NCBI GenBank assembly: GCA_004154925.1
Contig: QJNS01000507.1
Span: 1-22,393, forward strand
DNA: 22,393 nucleotides
Reading direction: 5' to 3'
Source of the DNA: Monosporascus cannonballus
Taxonomy: Eukaryota; Ascomycota; Sordariomycetes; Xylariales
Shown here: positions 21,517 through 22,393 of the stretch, in pieces
Position numbering within the stretch: position 1 is the first letter of the stretch
Layout: each line of letters starts with the position of its first letter
The notes under the pieces: generated by a model
Databases searched by the model: none
Told to the model about the DNA's origin: nothing
What the model saw: the letters and a program-made list of their open reading frames with translations, nothing else
Made by a program: the position numbers and the translations under genes

Positions 21517-21530
21517 GTGTATATGTATAT
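21483..21530. repeat. (GTATAT)n microsatellite, 8 units
   Basis: Five perfect GTATAT units (21483-21512), one variant GTATGT and two more perfect units (21519-21530). The whole 48 nt alternates purine and pyrimidine. It should be length-polymorphic. The plus-strand frame 21222-21782 translates it as a Val-Tyr repeat, which I take as an artefact. Confidence 0.92.
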
Positions 21531-22060
21531 TACTTTTCTTCTTGTGCTGCCCGATGGATCCTAATAAAGGGGTATCGTGCTTGGGCGTTGGTCGCGTTGC
21601 TTTGCTTTTTGTACTGGCGTGCTTGGGGACGCACGACTATCATGGTCGATCTAACGGCGGGATGGTGGGGGTGGGGACCGCACGCAAGATGCGTTCTTCA
21701 GCTCCCGGTAGTGGGGACGCCGTGGATGCCAGCAGCAGCCGTCCTCGTCGTGCGCCTGGTAACCCCCCGGGGTCGCGCCTAGAACAGACAGTACGGCCGA
21801 TGACTAAAGGCCTTTTCCGACGAAGGAAGGTTGAGCCTCGACTCTGATCTGGAGGCGCCGCTTCTTCAATGTCGTTGTCCTCCCCATCCTTCCCGTTTCC
21901 CAAGGCTGGCATCCATCCACGCATTCCCCCTTTCTCGCCTTCCCGCTTCTCCGTCTCTCTCATAGCCCTGGTGCGGCTCCTCCTCGCCCGCTCATCCTCC
22001 CGTCCGAAATCCATGTCCCTCCCATCATCCCCCGCCCCATCCCCTCTACCGCTGCTGCTC
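21531..22060. other. GC-rich interval downstream of the small membrane-protein gene
   Basis: It lies just past the stop codon of the minus-strand gene ending at 22061, so it probably holds that gene's 3' UTR. Open frames exist on both strands (plus 21515-21847, minus 21640-22014). They are R/G/P-rich products of high GC with no recognised motif. I support no separate gene here. Confidence 0.4.
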
Positions 22061-22277
22061 CTAGTCCTCCTTCCCGGCGGCGCCGCCCTGACGGCCGCCT
22101 CGCTCGACGGGGATGATGCGGGGGCCCAGGCGCGCGAGCGCCTCGCGGTCCTCCTCGCTGGGCGTGAGGCCGAGCCGCTCCTCGGCGCGGTCCGACAGCT
22201 GCAGCCCTACGGCGCCCCATACCAGCAGGCCGGCGCCGACGAGGGCGCGGGTCCGCGGTGCGAGGTTGCGGAAGGAC
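22061..22277 (-). CDS. small conserved-looking single-pass membrane protein, last exon only (partial)
   Basis: On the minus strand an acceptor CACAG (22282-22278), preceded by the branch-like TACTGACG, opens an exon starting with split-codon base G. It then reads SFRNLAPRTRALVGAG and ends in GKED before TAG at 22061-22063. That is 71 full codons plus one base. A hydrophobic helix of about 18 residues (ALVGAGLLVWGAVGLQL) is followed by SDRAEERLGLTPSEEDREAL and a basic tail. This layout, a short N-terminal basic segment, one membrane helix, then DRAEE..G.TPSE.D, resembles uncharacterised 70-90 residue fungal proteins I would expect at mitochondrial or other internal membranes. That link is from memory and not tested. 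The first exon was not found and may lie beyond a 23-G run or outside the window. It converges on the transcription factor gene. Confidence 0.55.
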
Positions 22278-22333
22278 CTGTGCGTGTGACGATGCGTCAG
22301 TAGAGGCGGGTCTGCTTTATTTTTGGGGAGGAA

Positions 22334-22356
22334 GGGGGGGGGGGGGGGGGGGGGGG
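22334..22356. repeat. poly-G run of 23
   Basis: Twenty-three consecutive G. On the minus strand this is a C run lying upstream of the acceptor of the small membrane-protein gene, so it is probably in its first intron or its leader. A run this long is prone to length errors in sequencing and to slippage in vivo. Confidence 0.92.
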
Positions 22357-22393
22357 CACCACGGACGGGGGCATGGGAAATGGCAACGGAGAA

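Noticed and set aside
21222..21782. Plus-strand 186-codon frame with a Val-Tyr repeat
   Set aside because: The repeat is just the translated GTATAT microsatellite, and the rest has no recognised domain.
21640..22014. Minus-strand 124-codon Arg/Gly/Pro-rich frame downstream of the small membrane-protein stop
   Set aside because: GC-rich sequence keeps frames open by composition, and it lies in the likely 3' UTR of the neighbouring gene.

Overview
The window reads as nuclear DNA of a filamentous ascomycete (Pezizomycotina, most likely a Sordariomycete). The genes carry short introns (53 to 164 nt) with GTRNGT-type donors, CTAAC or CTGAC branch sites and AG acceptors. The proteins are typically fungal: a Rab GDI, a mitochondrial uL29 with a fungal presequence, and a C2H2 plus fungal-specific transcription factor. 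No prokaryotic features, CRISPR array, rRNA or tRNA were seen. The assignment to a fungal class is inference.

Layout: (1) 1-1128 has no convincing gene and includes the 3' flank of the GDI gene. (2) 1129-3150, minus: an eight-exon Rab GDP-dissociation inhibitor gene, rebuilt here to 464 residues in frame. (3) 3151-3943: the GDI leader and promoter, holding a four-copy GTNACGCCC array, two AGGGG stress-type elements and a 65-nt perfectly alternating purine/pyrimidine tract that is also an inverted repeat. (4) 3944-4909, minus: a two-exon mitochondrial ribosomal protein uL29m (MRPL4), 287 residues. (5) About 4910-15940: an 11-kb gene-poor stretch, lower in GC by eye than the genes, with only short unrecognised open frames, a G4-capable tract and minor repeats. 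(6) About 16048-17301: a long CT-rich leader that is almost free of sense-strand ATG. (7) 17302-20300, plus: a two-exon, 981-residue transcription factor with a Q/P-rich N-terminus, a C2H2 finger, a C2HC finger and a fungal-specific regulatory domain. (8) 20301-22060: the transcription factor's 3' flank, a GTATAT microsatellite and GC-rich sequence. (9) 22061-22277, minus: the last exon of a small single-pass membrane protein whose 5' part was not found, followed by a run of 23 G.

GDI (Rab recycling in membrane traffic) and MRPL4 (mitochondrial translation) are housekeeping genes arranged head to tail on the minus strand. The transcription factor is isolated behind the gene-poor stretch and has an unusually long leader. 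The small membrane-protein gene converges on it. No gene cluster or mobile element could be recognised. The most distinctive signals are regulatory: the ATG-free leader of the transcription factor, where antisense has about 25 ATG and sense has none, and the phased GTNACGCCC array upstream of GDI.
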